Of a DNA stretch of 64,000 bases, positions 56,481-64,000 are shown one piece after another. Every line of letters begins with the position of its first letter. Position 1 is the stretch's first letter. The notes under the pieces were generated by a model. It searched no databases. It was not told where the DNA came from and saw only the letters and a list, made by a program, of their open reading frames with translations. Position numbers and translations under genes: made by a program. The DNA is from Nocardia sp. NRRL S-836 (GTDB lineage Bacteria > Actinomycetota > Actinomycetes > Mycobacteriales > Pseudonocardiaceae). The DNA is taken from the NCBI RefSeq assembly GCF_001279525.1, contig NZ_LGDY01000014.1, positions 1 to 64,000 of the forward strand. Reading direction: 5' to 3'.

Positions 56481-57113
56481 TCAGGCCGGGCGGAAGCTGG
56501 GTTCCGCGGTGGAGACGGTGACGCTGTTGAGGAGGCGTTCGAGGGCGGCCTCGACGTCTTCCTTCCAGGTGATGGCGCTGCGCAGCTCCAGGCGCAACCG
56601 GGGCCAGCGCGGGTGCGGCCGCACGGTCTTGAAGCCGACGCTCGTGAGGAAGTCGGCAGGCGTGACGCAACTGCTTTCCTCGTCGTCCGGGCGGGTGTCG
56701 CCGAACGCCTCGATCGCCTTCACGCCACGACGGGTCAGGTCCTTCGCCACGGCCTGCACGAGCACCCGCCCGAGCCCGCCACCGCGGAACTCGGGGAGGA
56801 CGTCCAGCGACGTCAGGAGGACCGCGTCCGGGCTCACCGGGGACGTGGGGAAGGCAGCACTGCGCGGAACAGCGGCAGGCGGTGCGTAAAAGGCCGAACC
56901 GGCGGGGATGCCATCGCAGTAGATCAAGCGACCGCACGAACCCCATTCGAGCAGGACGCTGGACACCCAGGCTTCCTTCTCGAACTCCGTGTCGCCGTAC
57001 TCCTCGGCCTGTTCGCGCAGGTGAGGGGCCAACTCCCAGAAGACGCACGTTCTGCTGTGCTTGGAGAGATGCTCCAGGTTGTCCAGCGTGACGCCCACGA
57101 CGCGACGGGACAC
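56481..57113 (-). CDS. GNAT family acetyltransferase (Rv3916c-like)
   Basis: Protein of 210 residues. The acetyl-CoA-binding signature is LDVLPEFRGGGLGRVLVQAV, and the FLTSVGFKTVRPHPRWPRLR segment ends the GNAT fold. Two acidic C-terminal helices follow. The orthologue is Rv3916c between cwlM and parB in M. tuberculosis; the substrate is unknown. GTG 57113 (VSRRVVGVTLDNL) is preferred, 5 nt after GGAGG; GTG 57125 is also in frame. Confidence 0.85.
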   Translation of the reverse strand: MSRRVVGVTLDNLEHLSKHSRTCVFWELAPHLREQAEEYGDTEFEKEAWVSSVLLEWGSCGRLIYCDGIPAGSAFYAPPAAVPRSAAFPTSPVSPDAVLLTSLDVLPEFRGGGLGRVLVQAVAKDLTRRGVKAIEAFGDTRPDDEESSCVTPADFLTSVGFKTVRPHPRWPRLRLELRSAITWKEDVEAALERLLNSVTVSTAEPSFRPA

Positions 57114-57246
57114 CCCGACCTCCACCCGTTAACACACACAGTGATCTCATACGAGGGTAGGCGAATGTGACGGAACCGGGAAGGCGCGTGCCCTGAACGG
57201 GACGACGGTTACACTCGCTCGGGACGTTTCCCATTCAGGAGTCCCC

Positions 57247-58563
57247 ATGACGATGCCAGGGCAGCCCGCCAAGCAGGGCCCCAGAAGCCTTGACCCCCAC
57301 CTCCGCCGCTACGCAGCGCGCACGGCAGGGATGACGGCATCGGAGATCCGGGCACTCTTCGCGGTGGCATCCCGTCCCGAGGTGGTCTCGCTCGCCGGCG
57401 GCATGCCGCACCTGGCCGCGTTGCCGCTGGAGCAGCTGTCCGCGGAGATCGGTCAGCTGGTGGCCACCGAAGGCCTGGTGGCGTTGCAGTACGGCTCGGC
57501 GCACGGTGTTCCGGTGCTGCGCGAGCAGATCTGCGACGTGATGGCCATGGAGGGCATCAACGGCCACCCGGACGACGTGGTGGTGACCGTCGGCTCGCAG
57601 ATGGGCCTGGACATGGTCACCCGGATCTTCTGCGACCCCGGTGACGTGGTGATCGCGGAGGGGCCTTCGTACGTGGGGGCCCTCGGGTCGTTCACCGCCT
57701 ACCAGGCGCAGGTCGTGCACGTGGCGATGGACGCCGATGGGCTCGTGCCGTCGCTGCTGCGAGAGGCCCTGGAGGCGTGCAAACGCGCCGGACAACGGGT
57801 CAAGTTCCTCTACACGATCCCGAACTTCCACAACCCGGCCGGTGTGACGCTGGCGGTGTCCCGGCGGGCCGAGGTCCTGGAGATCTGCCGGTCCTACGGC
57901 GTGCTGGTCGTGGAGGACAACCCGTACGGGCTGCTCGGGTTCGACGGGCAGACCTACCCGGCGCTGCGGTCGATGGACCCGGACAACGTCGTGTACCTGG
58001 GCTCGTTCTCGAAGACGTTCGCCGCGGGTCTGCGGGTCGGCTGGGTGCTGGCACCGCACGCGGTGCGCGAGAAGCTGGTGCTGGCGGCCGAGTCGGCCAC
58101 GCTGTGCCCGCCGACGCTGAACCAGATGATCGTGTCGCGCTACCTGGCCACCCAGGACTGGAAGGGCCAGATCAAGACGTACCGGGAGGCCTACCGGGAA
58201 CGCCGGGACGCGGCCATCTCGGCGCTGGAGCAGCACATGCCGCAAGGTTCCACGTGGAACATTCCGGATGGCGGCTTCTACGTCTGGGTGACGGTGCCGG
58301 AGGGCATCGACACGAAGGCCATGCTGCCCCGCGCCGTAACCGCCCGCGTGGCGTACGCGTCCGGCACCGGTTTCTACGCGGACGGCTTCGGTTCCCGCCA
58401 GCTGCGCATCTCGTACTGCTACCCGACGCCGGAGCGCATCCGGGAGGGCGTCCGCCGCCTGGCGAACGTCATCGAGGAAGAGATGCAGCTCGCCGAGACC
58501 TTCGGGGCGACGCCGGGCCGTCAGCTGTCCGGCCCGCAGACCCCGTCGCCCGACACCGCCTGA
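57247..58563 (+). CDS. PLP-dependent aminotransferase (MocR/2-aminoadipate type, fold type I)
   Basis: Aminotransferase of 438 residues. Features are EVVSLAGGMPHLAALPLEQL, LQYGSAHGVPVLREQI, TIPNFHNPAGVTLAVSRR, the Asp/Asn/Tyr pocket VVEDNPYGLLGFDG and the PLP Lys in LGSFSKTFAAGLRVGW. There is no GntR HTH in front, so it is an enzyme and not a MocR regulator. The amino donor and acceptor are unknown. The next gene, 17 nt downstream, is a D-Ala-D-Ala-ligase-like ATP-grasp enzyme, which suggests a shared pathway. Confidence 0.88.
   Translation: MTMPGQPAKQGPRSLDPHLRRYAARTAGMTASEIRALFAVASRPEVVSLAGGMPHLAALPLEQLSAEIGQLVATEGLVALQYGSAHGVPVLREQICDVMAMEGINGHPDDVVVTVGSQMGLDMVTRIFCDPGDVVIAEGPSYVGALGSFTAYQAQVVHVAMDADGLVPSLLREALEACKRAGQRVKFLYTIPNFHNPAGVTLAVSRRAEVLEICRSYGVLVVEDNPYGLLGFDGQTYPALRSMDPDNVVYLGSFSKTFAAGLRVGWVLAPHAVREKLVLAAESATLCPPTLNQMIVSRYLATQDWKGQIKTYREAYRERRDAAISALEQHMPQGSTWNIPDGGFYVWVTVPEGIDTKAMLPRAVTARVAYASGTGFYADGFGSRQLRISYCYPTPERIREGVRRLANVIEEEMQLAETFGATPGRQLSGPQTPSPDTA
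58247..58260. other. parS-like palindrome inside the aminotransferase gene
   Basis: GTTCCACGTGGAAC is a perfect 14-bp palindrome that differs from parS (GTTTCACGTGAAAC) at two symmetrical positions. It lies 1.4 kb from parB. ParB may bind it weakly. Confidence 0.5.
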
Positions 58564-58579
58564 TCCTTGGAGTTTTGCT

Positions 58580-59524
58580 GTGGCTGACCGCATGGTCGCT
58601 GTGCTGTCCGGTGGGCTCTCCCACGAACGCGAGGTCTCGATCCGTTCCGGCCGCCGTCTGTCGGCTGCCCTGCGGTCGGTGGGCGTGACGGTGGAGGAGT
58701 GGGACGCGGACGCCTCGTTGGTGACGCGGCTGCGGGACCAACGGCCGGACGCCGTCGTCGTCGCCCTGCATGGCGGTGAGGGCGAGAACGGGTCGGTGCA
58801 GGCGATCCTGGAGATGCTCGGCGTGCCCTACGTGGGCACGGACTCACGGGCGTGCCGCCGGGCGTGGGACAAGCCGACCGCCAAGGCGGAGCTGGCCCGT
58901 GCGGGCCTCGCGACGCCGGAGTGGGTCGTGCTGCCGCACGCGACGTTCCGGGAGCTGGGTGCCAAGCCGGTGCTCGACGCGATGGTCTCGACGCTGGGGC
59001 TGCCGTTGATGCTGAAGCCGGACCAGGGCGGGTCTGCCCTCGGCGCCCAGGTCGTCCGTGACGCGGCCGAGCTGCCGCCGGCGATGGTCGGCTGCCTGGC
59101 GTACGGCGACACGGTGCTGGCCGAGCAGTTCGTCTCCGGCGTCGAGGTGGCCGTGGCGGTCGTGGACACGGCGGACGGACCGACGGCGTTGCCCGCCGTC
59201 GAGATCGTGCCGGAGACCGGTGTGTACGACTACACCGCTCGCTACACCGCGGGCCTGACCGACTTCCACGCACCGGCCCGGCTGGAGCCCGCTGCCGCCA
59301 AGGCGGTCGGTGAGCTCGCGGTCGCGGCGCACCGGTTGCTCGGACTGCGGGACGTGTCGCGGACCGACGCGGTGGTGGCTCCGGACGGGACCGTGTACTT
59401 CCTCGAAGTGAACGTGTCGCCGGGACTGACCGAGACGTCGCTGCTGCCGATGGCGGTCGAGGCGGCGGGGCAGTCGCTGGGGGAGATCTACGCCGAGCTG
59501 ATCGAACGCGCGGTCGCTCGCTGA
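58580..59524 (+). CDS. D-alanine--D-alanine ligase-like ATP-grasp enzyme
   Basis: ATP-grasp ligase of 314 residues with all Ddl landmarks: GGLSHEREVSIRSG, HGGEGENGSVQAILEMLGVP, the ATP loop KPDQGGSALGAQVV, YDYTARYTAG and EVNVSPGLTETSLLP. It is shorter than the usual actinobacterial Ddl (about 360-370 residues) and nearer the E. coli DdlB length. It may be a second ligase with another acceptor. It is downstream of and probably co-transcribed with the aminotransferase. GTG 58580. Confidence 0.9.
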   Translation: MADRMVAVLSGGLSHEREVSIRSGRRLSAALRSVGVTVEEWDADASLVTRLRDQRPDAVVVALHGGEGENGSVQAILEMLGVPYVGTDSRACRRAWDKPTAKAELARAGLATPEWVVLPHATFRELGAKPVLDAMVSTLGLPLMLKPDQGGSALGAQVVRDAAELPPAMVGCLAYGDTVLAEQFVSGVEVAVAVVDTADGPTALPAVEIVPETGVYDYTARYTAGLTDFHAPARLEPAAAKAVGELAVAAHRLLGLRDVSRTDAVVAPDGTVYFLEVNVSPGLTETSLLPMAVEAAGQSLGEIYAELIERAVAR

Positions 59525-59534
59525 GGTTCTGCCC

Positions 59535-59567
59535 AGAGCGCGGTGCCGGTTTCCGGTGCCGCGCTCT
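59535..59567. terminator. hairpin terminator after the ligase gene
   Basis: A 15-bp stem with two G-U pairs (59535-59549 with 59553-59567) over TTT is followed by TCGTTTTC. It lies between the ligase gene and the convergent parB. Confidence 0.75.
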
Positions 59568-59664
59568 TCGTTTTCCGACCTCGAACATGGTTACGCCCCG
59601 CACCTTTTCAGTTGCGGGGCGTCATCGTCACCGTGACACAAGGCCCGTGGGTGATCCTATGGGC

Positions 59665-60633
59665 CTACTCCGAAGCCCGAATTGTCGGATTCGAGTTCAT
59701 CAGCCCGACGATGCGTTCAAGATCGTCAACTGACCCGAACTCGACAACGATCCGGCCCTTCCGCTGCCCCAGCTCGACCTTCACGCGGGTGTCGAAGCTG
59801 TCCGAGAGGCGCTCGGCGAGCTCCTGCAATCCCGGCGCGTGCAGCTGCTTGCGCGGAGCCTGCTTGGCCTTGGCCGGCTTCTCGTTCTTGGCGAGCGTCA
59901 CCGCTTCCTCGGTCGCACGGACCGACATGCCCTCGGCGACGATCTTGGCGGCGAGGTCCTCCTGCGCGCCGGCGTCGTCCAGACCGAGCAACGCGCGGGC
60001 GTGGCCGGCGCTGAGCACGCCCGCCGCCACCCGGCGCTGCACGGGGAGGGGGAGCTTGAGGAGGCGGATGGTGTTCGTGACGACGGGGCGACTGCGGCCG
60101 ATGCGGTCGGCGAGCTCCTCGTGCGTGACGCCGAACTCCTCCAGCAGCTGCTGGTAGGCCGCTGCCTCTTCGAGCGGGTTGAGCTGGACGCGGTGGATGT
60201 TCTCCAGCAGCGCGTCGCGGAGCATCACGTCGTCGGCGGTCTGCCGCACGATCGCCGGGATGGTCTTCAGCCCGGCCTGCTGGGTGGCACGCCACCGGCG
60301 CTCGCCCATGACGATCTCGTACGAGTCGCCGCCGAGCTCGCGCACGACGATCGGCTGCATGAGCCCGAACTCCTTGATGGAGAACGACAGCTCGTTGATC
60401 GCGTCCGGGTCGAACACCTGGCGCGGCTGCTTCGGGTTGGTCTTGATCGCGTTGACCGCGATCTCCCGGTAGACCGCGCCCGCCACCTCACCGGCGGGGG
60501 ACTGCTGCTGTGCCTTGACGCCGTTGCCCACGGCGGCGGCGGCCTTGATGGTGCTCGGCGCACCGGGCGGAGGACCCTGGGGGATGAGTGCGGCCAGGCC
60601 GCGGCCGAGTCCGCCCTTGCGCTGTTCGGTCAT
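59665..60633 (-). CDS. parB: chromosome partitioning protein ParB
   Basis: Centromere-binding CTPase of 322 residues. The N-terminus has the ParA-activating segment ([14 protein letters not shown]). The ParB/Srx domain has [10 protein letters not shown] and the CTP-binding motif GERRWRA, followed by the parS-binding HTH ([20 protein letters not shown]). A C-terminal dimerisation domain ends the protein. ATG 60633 overlaps the parA stop (ATGA). It loads on the parS sites found nearby and works with ParA to segregate origins. Confidence 0.96.
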   Translation of the reverse strand: MTEQRKGGLGRGLAALIPQGPPPGAPSTIKAAAAVGNGVKAQQQSPAGEVAGAVYREIAVNAIKTNPKQPRQVFDPDAINELSFSIKEFGLMQPIVVRELGGDSYEIVMGERRWRATQQAGLKTIPAIVRQTADDVMLRDALLENIHRVQLNPLEEAAAYQQLLEEFGVTHEELADRIGRSRPVVTNTIRLLKLPLPVQRRVAAGVLSAGHARALLGLDDAGAQEDLAAKIVAEGMSVRATEEAVTLAKNEKPAKAKQAPRKQLHAPGLQELAERLSDSFDTRVKVELGQRKGRIVVEFGSVDDLERIVGLMNSNPTIRASE

Positions 60634-61601
60634 GCGCCCTCCTCCTGTGCCCCGCGCACCGCGATCTCCTTGGCAGCGTCGAGGTAGCTCATCGACCCGC
60701 GCGAGCCGGGGTCGTACGTCAGCACCGTCTGGCCGAATCCCGGCGCCTCGCTGACCTTCACGCTCCGCGGGATCACGGTCCGGAGGACGGTGTCACCGAA
60801 GTGGCTGCGCACCTCGCTCGTCACCTGGTCGGCGAGCTTGGTGCGGCCGTCGTACATCGTCAGCAGAATCGTGGAGATCCCGAGGTCCGGGTTCAGGTGC
60901 TGCTGCACGAGCTCGATGTTGCGCAGCAGCTGGCTCAACCCCTCCAGCGCGTAGTACTCGCACTGGATCGGGATGAGGGCCTCCTGGGCCGCCACCATCG
61001 CGTTGACGGTGAGCAGACCGAGGCTCGGCGGGCAGTCGATGAAGACGTAGTCGGGCTGGAGCTCGTCCAGTGCCTCGGGGCTCAGCGCCTCCTTGAGGCG
61101 CGACTCGCGGGACACCATGGACACGAGCTCGATCTCGGCACCGGCGAGGTCGATCGTCGCGGGCACGCAGTAGAGGTTCGGGGACGTCGGGCTGACCTGA
61201 GCCGCCTCGGCGATGGAGATCTCGCCGATCAGCACCTCGTACACGGACGGTGTGCCGGACCGGTGCTCGACCGAGAGCGCCGTGCTGGCGTTGCCCTGCG
61301 GGTCGAGGTCGATCACGAGCGTCTTGAGCCCGTGGATGGCGAGCGCGGCGGCGAGGTTCACCGTGCTCGTCGTCTTGCCGACGCCACCCTTCTGGTTGGC
61401 GACGGTGATGACCCGCCGGTGCCTCGGGCGGGGGAGAAGGGACTCGTCGGGGTGCAGCACGTTTGCCGCACGAGCCGCCTCTTCTGCAATCGGGGTCCAC
61501 ACCACGGCGCTGTCATCTCCGTTTTTGGTCGGCTTCGGCTTCGACGGGGTCTCGGTTTCACGTGAAACGGCAGCGGACTGGAACTCCGGATACACGCTCA
61601 C
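60630..61601 (-). CDS. parA: chromosome partitioning ATPase ParA
   Basis: Walker-type ATPase of 323 residues. An N-terminal extension of about 60 residues precedes the deviant Walker [15 protein letters not shown]. Further motifs are [12 protein letters not shown] and [15 protein letters not shown]. The extension contains the peptide VSRET, encoded by a parS site at 61555-61568. ATG 61601 overlaps the rsmG stop. It forms a coupled rsmG-parA-parB operon. Confidence 0.96.
   Translation of the reverse strand: MSVYPEFQSAAVSRETETPSKPKPTKNGDDSAVVWTPIAEEAARAANVLHPDESLLPRPRHRRVITVANQKGGVGKTTSTVNLAAALAIHGLKTLVIDLDPQGNASTALSVEHRSGTPSVYEVLIGEISIAEAAQVSPTSPNLYCVPATIDLAGAEIELVSMVSRESRLKEALSPEALDELQPDYVFIDCPPSLGLLTVNAMVAAQEALIPIQCEYYALEGLSQLLRNIELVQQHLNPDLGISTILLTMYDGRTKLADQVTSEVRSHFGDTVLRTVIPRSVKVSEAPGFGQTVLTYDPGSRGSMSYLDAAKEIAVRGAQEEGA
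61555..61568. other. parS site within parA
   Basis: GTTTCACGTGAAAC, a perfect match to the parS consensus, lies in the 5' coding part of parA. Confidence 0.93.
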
Positions 61602-62245
61602 CGATCCCTCCGGGTCTGGCGCTCGACGATGAGCACGGTCGTCGGTACCTCAAGTACGTCCGCTCCCACGACGACGACGTGCCCGTTGACGCCGCCCAGG
61701 CGTTGCACGGCCGTCCCGTCGCGGTCCAACTCCTCCTGCGCGCGCTCGCCCTTGAGCGCCACCATCCGGCCGCCACCCTTGAGAAGGGGGAGGCACCACC
61801 GCGCCAGCTTGTCGAGCGGAGCCACAGCCCGCGCGGTCACCACATCACTGTTCTTGAGCCGGTCCCGAACCGGCCCTTCCTCGGCCCGCCCGCGGACCAC
61901 CGTCACGTTGCTCAGGTCGAGCGTCTCCACGACCTCTTCGAGCCACGCGATCCTCCTGGCCATCGGCTCCAGGAGCGTGATCCGCAGATCGGGTCGCGCG
62001 ATCGCCAACGGCACACCCGGCAACCCGGCTCCCGAGCCCACGTCGACCACCCGCTCGTGCGGCTCGATCACCTGCTCGATGACCGCCGAGTTGAGCACGT
62101 GCCGATCCCAAATCTTGTCGACCTCGCGGGGCCCGATGAGCCCACGCTCGACGCCGTGCTCCTCCAGGAGCCTGACGAACTCGGCGGCACGATCCACGTG
62201 CTCCCCGAAGACGAGCTTCGCGTTGTCGGGCAACTCCCCGGCCAT
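61598..62245 (-). CDS. rsmG: 16S rRNA (guanine527-N7)-methyltransferase RsmG
   Basis: SAM-dependent rRNA methyltransferase of 215 residues that modifies G527 of 16S rRNA. Features are RHVLNSAVIEQVI, the SAM motif VVDVGSGAGLPGVPLAI, LLEPMARRIAWLEEVVE and TARAVAPLDKLARW. ATG 62245 follows GGACGGAG; a longer frame upstream contains two parS sites and no conserved residues. It is the first gene of the rsmG-parA-parB unit. Confidence 0.95.
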   Translation of the reverse strand: MAGELPDNAKLVFGEHVDRAAEFVRLLEEHGVERGLIGPREVDKIWDRHVLNSAVIEQVIEPHERVVDVGSGAGLPGVPLAIARPDLRITLLEPMARRIAWLEEVVETLDLSNVTVVRGRAEEGPVRDRLKNSDVVTARAVAPLDKLARWCLPLLKGGGRMVALKGERAQEELDRDGTAVQRLGGVNGHVVVVGADVLEVPTTVLIVERQTRRDR

Positions 62246-62259
62246 GTTCTCCGTCCGAC

Positions 62260-62273
62260 GTTTCACGTGAAAC
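62260..62273. other. parS site upstream of rsmG
   Basis: GTTTCACGTGAAAC, a perfect parS, lies 15 nt upstream of the rsmG ATG, in the untranslated leader. Confidence 0.93.
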
Positions 62274-62373
62274 CACGCGGCGGCGACGTTCCCGGCGGCC
62301 GGTGGAAAAGCTGGCGAATGCCAGGGCACCATCATGACGGATGCACCGGTCGCTCCGCCAAATCCTGAGCACC

Positions 62374-62387
62374 GTTTCACGTGAAAC
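62374..62387. other. parS site between rsmG and the phosphatase gene
   Basis: GTTTCACGTGAAAC, a perfect parS, lies in the divergent gap between rsmG and the phosphatase gene. Confidence 0.93.
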
Positions 62388-62400
62388 TTGGGGGCAAATC

Positions 62401-62913
62401 TTGAGACCACCCATCTACACCGTCTCCTGGGACGGTCCGGGCACCATCTCGACCATGGCGCACCCGCCCGGTGGCGCCCTCCTGGAGCCGTTCTTCCGCC
62501 GACTGCGTGACGCCGGCGTGGACGTCCTGGTGTCCGCGCAGACCGACGACGAACGCATCGAGTGCGATCTCACCGAGCAGGCGGCGGTGGCGGAAGCCGT
62601 CGGCCTGACGTACGTCGGCATCCCGATCGAGGACCGGACGGCGCCACTCGACTCGTTCGACTTCGGACCCATCGAGTCGGTGCACGAGCTGTACCGCCGT
62701 GGTGCGCACGTGGTGCTGCACTGCTGGGCCGGCATCGGCCGGTCGTCGTTGCTGGCGGCGATGCTCCTCGGGATGGACGGCGTGGAGCCGACGGAGGCGT
62801 GGCGGCTGATCTCAGAGGCGCGCGGGTTCTCGGTGCCGGATACGGGGGAGCAGTCGGACTGGCTGGAGACGTGGTGGGCGGCGCGGGCCGGACGGTTTCA
62901 CGTGGAACGGTGA
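62401..62913 (+). CDS. dual-specificity protein phosphatase family protein
   Basis: Phosphatase-like protein of about 170 residues. The active-site loop HCWAGIGRSSLLAAMLL matches HCxxGxxR(S/T) of Cys-based phosphatases, and an Asp-containing segment (GIPIEDRTAPLDSFDF) sits upstream. The C-terminal half includes ARGFSVPDTGEQSDWLETWW. Start is uncertain: TTG 62401 follows GGGGG and begins just before the conserved YTVSWDG; ATG 62341 and ATG 62458 are alternatives. It lies between jag and rsmG, flanked by parS sites. Substrates are unknown. Confidence 0.8.
   Translation: MRPPIYTVSWDGPGTISTMAHPPGGALLEPFFRRLRDAGVDVLVSAQTDDERIECDLTEQAAVAEAVGLTYVGIPIEDRTAPLDSFDFGPIESVHELYRRGAHVVLHCWAGIGRSSLLAAMLLGMDGVEPTEAWRLISEARGFSVPDTGEQSDWLETWWAARAGRFHVER
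62895..62908. other. parS variant at the 3' end of the phosphatase gene
   Basis: GTTTCACGTGGAAC differs from the perfect parS at one position and encodes part of RFHVER. It is close to the variant used in mycobacteria. Confidence 0.8.
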
Positions 62914-62946
62914 GCCGGGCGGAACCGCCTGCCCCGAAACAGCAAA

Positions 62947-62978
62947 CGGCCCCTGGCTCCAACCGGAACCAGGGGCCG
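62947..62978. terminator. bidirectional hairpin between the phosphatase gene and jag
   Basis: CGGCCCCTGG (62947-62956) pairs perfectly with CCAGGGGCCG (62969-62978), with further inner pairing. It lies between convergent genes. Confidence 0.8.
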
Positions 62979-62997
62979 CAGGCCGAACTTCAGAGCA

Positions 62998-63552
62998 TCA
63001 CGGCTTCGGGAAGACGATGACCCGGCGCTGCGGCTCTTCGCCCTCGCTCTCGCTGTGCACGCCCGCGACCGCGGCGACGGCGTCGTGCACGACCTTGCGC
63101 TCGAACGGGGTCATCGGGTGGAGGCGGGCGCGTTCGCCCGATGCGGCGACCTTCTCCGCGGTGGTGCGGCCGAGCTCGGCGAGCTCGGCACGACGGCCGG
63201 CACGCCACTGGGCGATGTCCAGCATGAGGCGGGAGCGGACGCCCGTCTCCTGCTGGACGGCGAGGCGGGTGAGCTCCTGGAGCGACTCGAGGACGTTGCC
63301 GCGGGGACCCACGAGCTTCGAGAGGTCCTCGCCGCCGTCGATGCTGACGACCGCGCGGCCGCCTTCCACGTCCAGGTCGATGTCGCCGTCGTAGTCCAGC
63401 AGATCCAGCAGGCGCTCGAGGTAGTCACCCGCGATGTCGCCTTCCTGGACGAGCAGGTCCTCGGTCTTGCCCGGCGACTGCGGCTCCGACTGCGGTTCGG
63501 CCTCGTCCGACGACGACGCCTCCACGTCGGTCGCCTGCAAGGTCTCCGACAC
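62998..63552 (-). CDS. jag: RNA-binding protein Jag/KhpB
   Basis: RNA-binding protein of 184 residues. An acidic N-terminal region of about 50 residues is followed by a KH domain (VSIDGGEDLSKLVGPRGNVL) and an R3H domain (ERARLHPMTPFERKVVHDAV). KhpB works with KhpA to bind many RNAs and influences cell division. GTG 63552 follows GGAGAGGAG. It is 31 nt downstream of yidC and in the same direction, the standard rpmH-rnpA-yidC-jag order. Confidence 0.95.
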   Translation of the reverse strand: MSETLQATDVEASSSDEAEPQSEPQSPGKTEDLLVQEGDIAGDYLERLLDLLDYDGDIDLDVEGGRAVVSIDGGEDLSKLVGPRGNVLESLQELTRLAVQQETGVRSRLMLDIAQWRAGRRAELAELGRTTAEKVAASGERARLHPMTPFERKVVHDAVAAVAGVHSESEGEEPQRRVIVFPKP

Positions 63553-63583
63553 GATGTCTCCTCTCCGGGGCAAACGCCCGAAA

Positions 63584-64000
63584 TCAGCGGCGCTTCTTGC
63601 TGCCCGGCTTCTTGCTGGTGGATCGGCCTGGGGTCAGGCCGGGGATCTCGGTGGTGGAGCTGCCGTTCACGTCGGCGGGGGAGTCCGGCGTCTTGGCCGG
63701 CGACGCGCCGCCGGGGCCCGCGGTCGGCAGGCGCTTCGCGCCGTTGGCGGGCTTGGCGCCGGGGGCCGGCTTCTTCGGGTTGGCCGGCTTGGCGCCCGGC
63801 TTGGGAGCGAGGGCCTGGCGGGTGGTGACCGCGGTGGCCTTCTTCTCCTCTTCCTCGGCGTCGATGCGGCGGTAGACGACGTACTGCTGGCCGAGCGTCC
63901 ACGCGTTGTTGGAGAGCCAGTACAGCAGGATCGCGACGGGGAAGAAGAAGCCACCGACCAGGACGCCGAGCGGGAACAAGTACAGCGTCAGCTTGTTCAT
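63584..64000 (-). CDS. yidC: membrane protein insertase YidC, C-terminal part
   Basis: The last 138 residues of YidC are present and the 5' part lies beyond the window end. The visible part contains the last transmembrane segments ([34 protein letters not shown]) of the Oxa1/YidC core, then a basic Pro/Ala/Lys-rich cytoplasmic tail of about 90 residues ending KKPGSKKRR. That tail binds ribosomes in relatives. The Met at the very end of the window is internal, not a start. Confidence 0.93.
   Translation of the reverse strand: MNKLTLYLFPLGVLVGGFFFPVAILLYWLSNNAWTLGQQYVVYRRIDAEEEEKKATAVTTRQALAPKPGAKPANPKKPAPGAKPANGAKRLPTAGPGGASPAKTPDSPADVNGSSTTEIPGLTPGRSTSKKPGSKKRR

Noticed and set aside
58580-59524. 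Vancomycin-resistance type D-Ala-D-Lac ligase
   Set aside because: No vanH or vanX homologue is adjacent and the motifs do not allow a D-lactate specificity to be claimed.

Overview
The window is chromosomal DNA of a high-GC actinomycete. The gene order from the poly(A) polymerase/CCA-adding enzyme to yidC matches the mycobacterial block Rv3907c-Rv3921c (pcnA, mutT4, Rv3909, mviN, sigM, anti-sigma, trxB, trxC, cwlM, Rv3916c, parB, parA, gid, jag, yidC). Frequent GTG starts, 4-nt stop/start overlaps, leaderless promoters (a -10 element 6-8 nt before a GTG or ATG) and chaplin-like secreted repeats point to a filamentous, sporulating-type family such as Pseudonocardiaceae (Lentzea/Saccharothrix/Actinosynnema-like). 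The genus is an inference. By analogy with relatives, oriC should lie a few kb beyond the right end, past yidC.

Region 1-3553 is the ssb-rpsR-rplI-dnaB replication/ribosome cluster. It has a strong terminator after rplI, a cluster of DnaA-box-like 9-mers before dnaB, and an intein in the DnaB P-loop. Region 3619-7126 holds an SDR/TetR divergon, an acetyltransferase and a second head-to-head TetR/SDR pair whose facing 5' ends are fused and have lost their start codons. Region 7196-13698 (minus strand) encodes three envelope proteins: a 1075-residue secreted protein with about 14 chaplin-like repeats and 14 pentapeptide repeats, a smaller secreted protein, and a beta-solenoid-like membrane protein.

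Region 13778-25516 is a general accessory/metabolic stretch: an AI-2E-family transporter, a GGDEF protein, a translationally coupled histidine kinase/response regulator/DUF1707 operon, threonine catabolism (tdh-kbl), an ECF sigma factor with a membrane partner, and a LysR regulator. Region 25635-32490 is carbohydrate handling: PTS enzyme I with a perfect DasR-type palindrome over its start codon, and a ribose-type ABC operon (lacI-type regulator, rbsA, rbsC, rbsB, rbsK) with overlapping genes. Region 32585-44564 carries a DUF2339 membrane protein, a YVTN beta-propeller, an MMPL/TetR divergon, leuS preceded by a leucine-rich leader peptide, an SdpI-like protein, YqgE/AlgH, a candidate structured RNA, an MFS transporter and a lone LuxR-type HTH protein.

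Region 44629-64000 is the conserved origin-proximal block: tRNA end-processing (cca), NUDIX, DUF6049, the lipid II flippase MurJ and a separate pseudokinase, SigM and its anti-sigma factor, thioredoxin reductase/thioredoxin under a SigR-type promoter, CwlM, a GNAT, a PLP aminotransferase/D-Ala-D-Ala-ligase-like pair, and chromosome segregation (parB, parA, rsmG with several parS sites), a phosphatase, jag and the 3' end of yidC.

The most interesting items are the chaplin-like giant protein, the structured RNA candidate at 42846-42982, the leuS leader peptide, the class 3 DnaB intein with an eroded endonuclease, the DnaA-box cluster and the fused TetR/SDR 5' ends. No CRISPR array, insertion sequence, rRNA or tRNA was seen.
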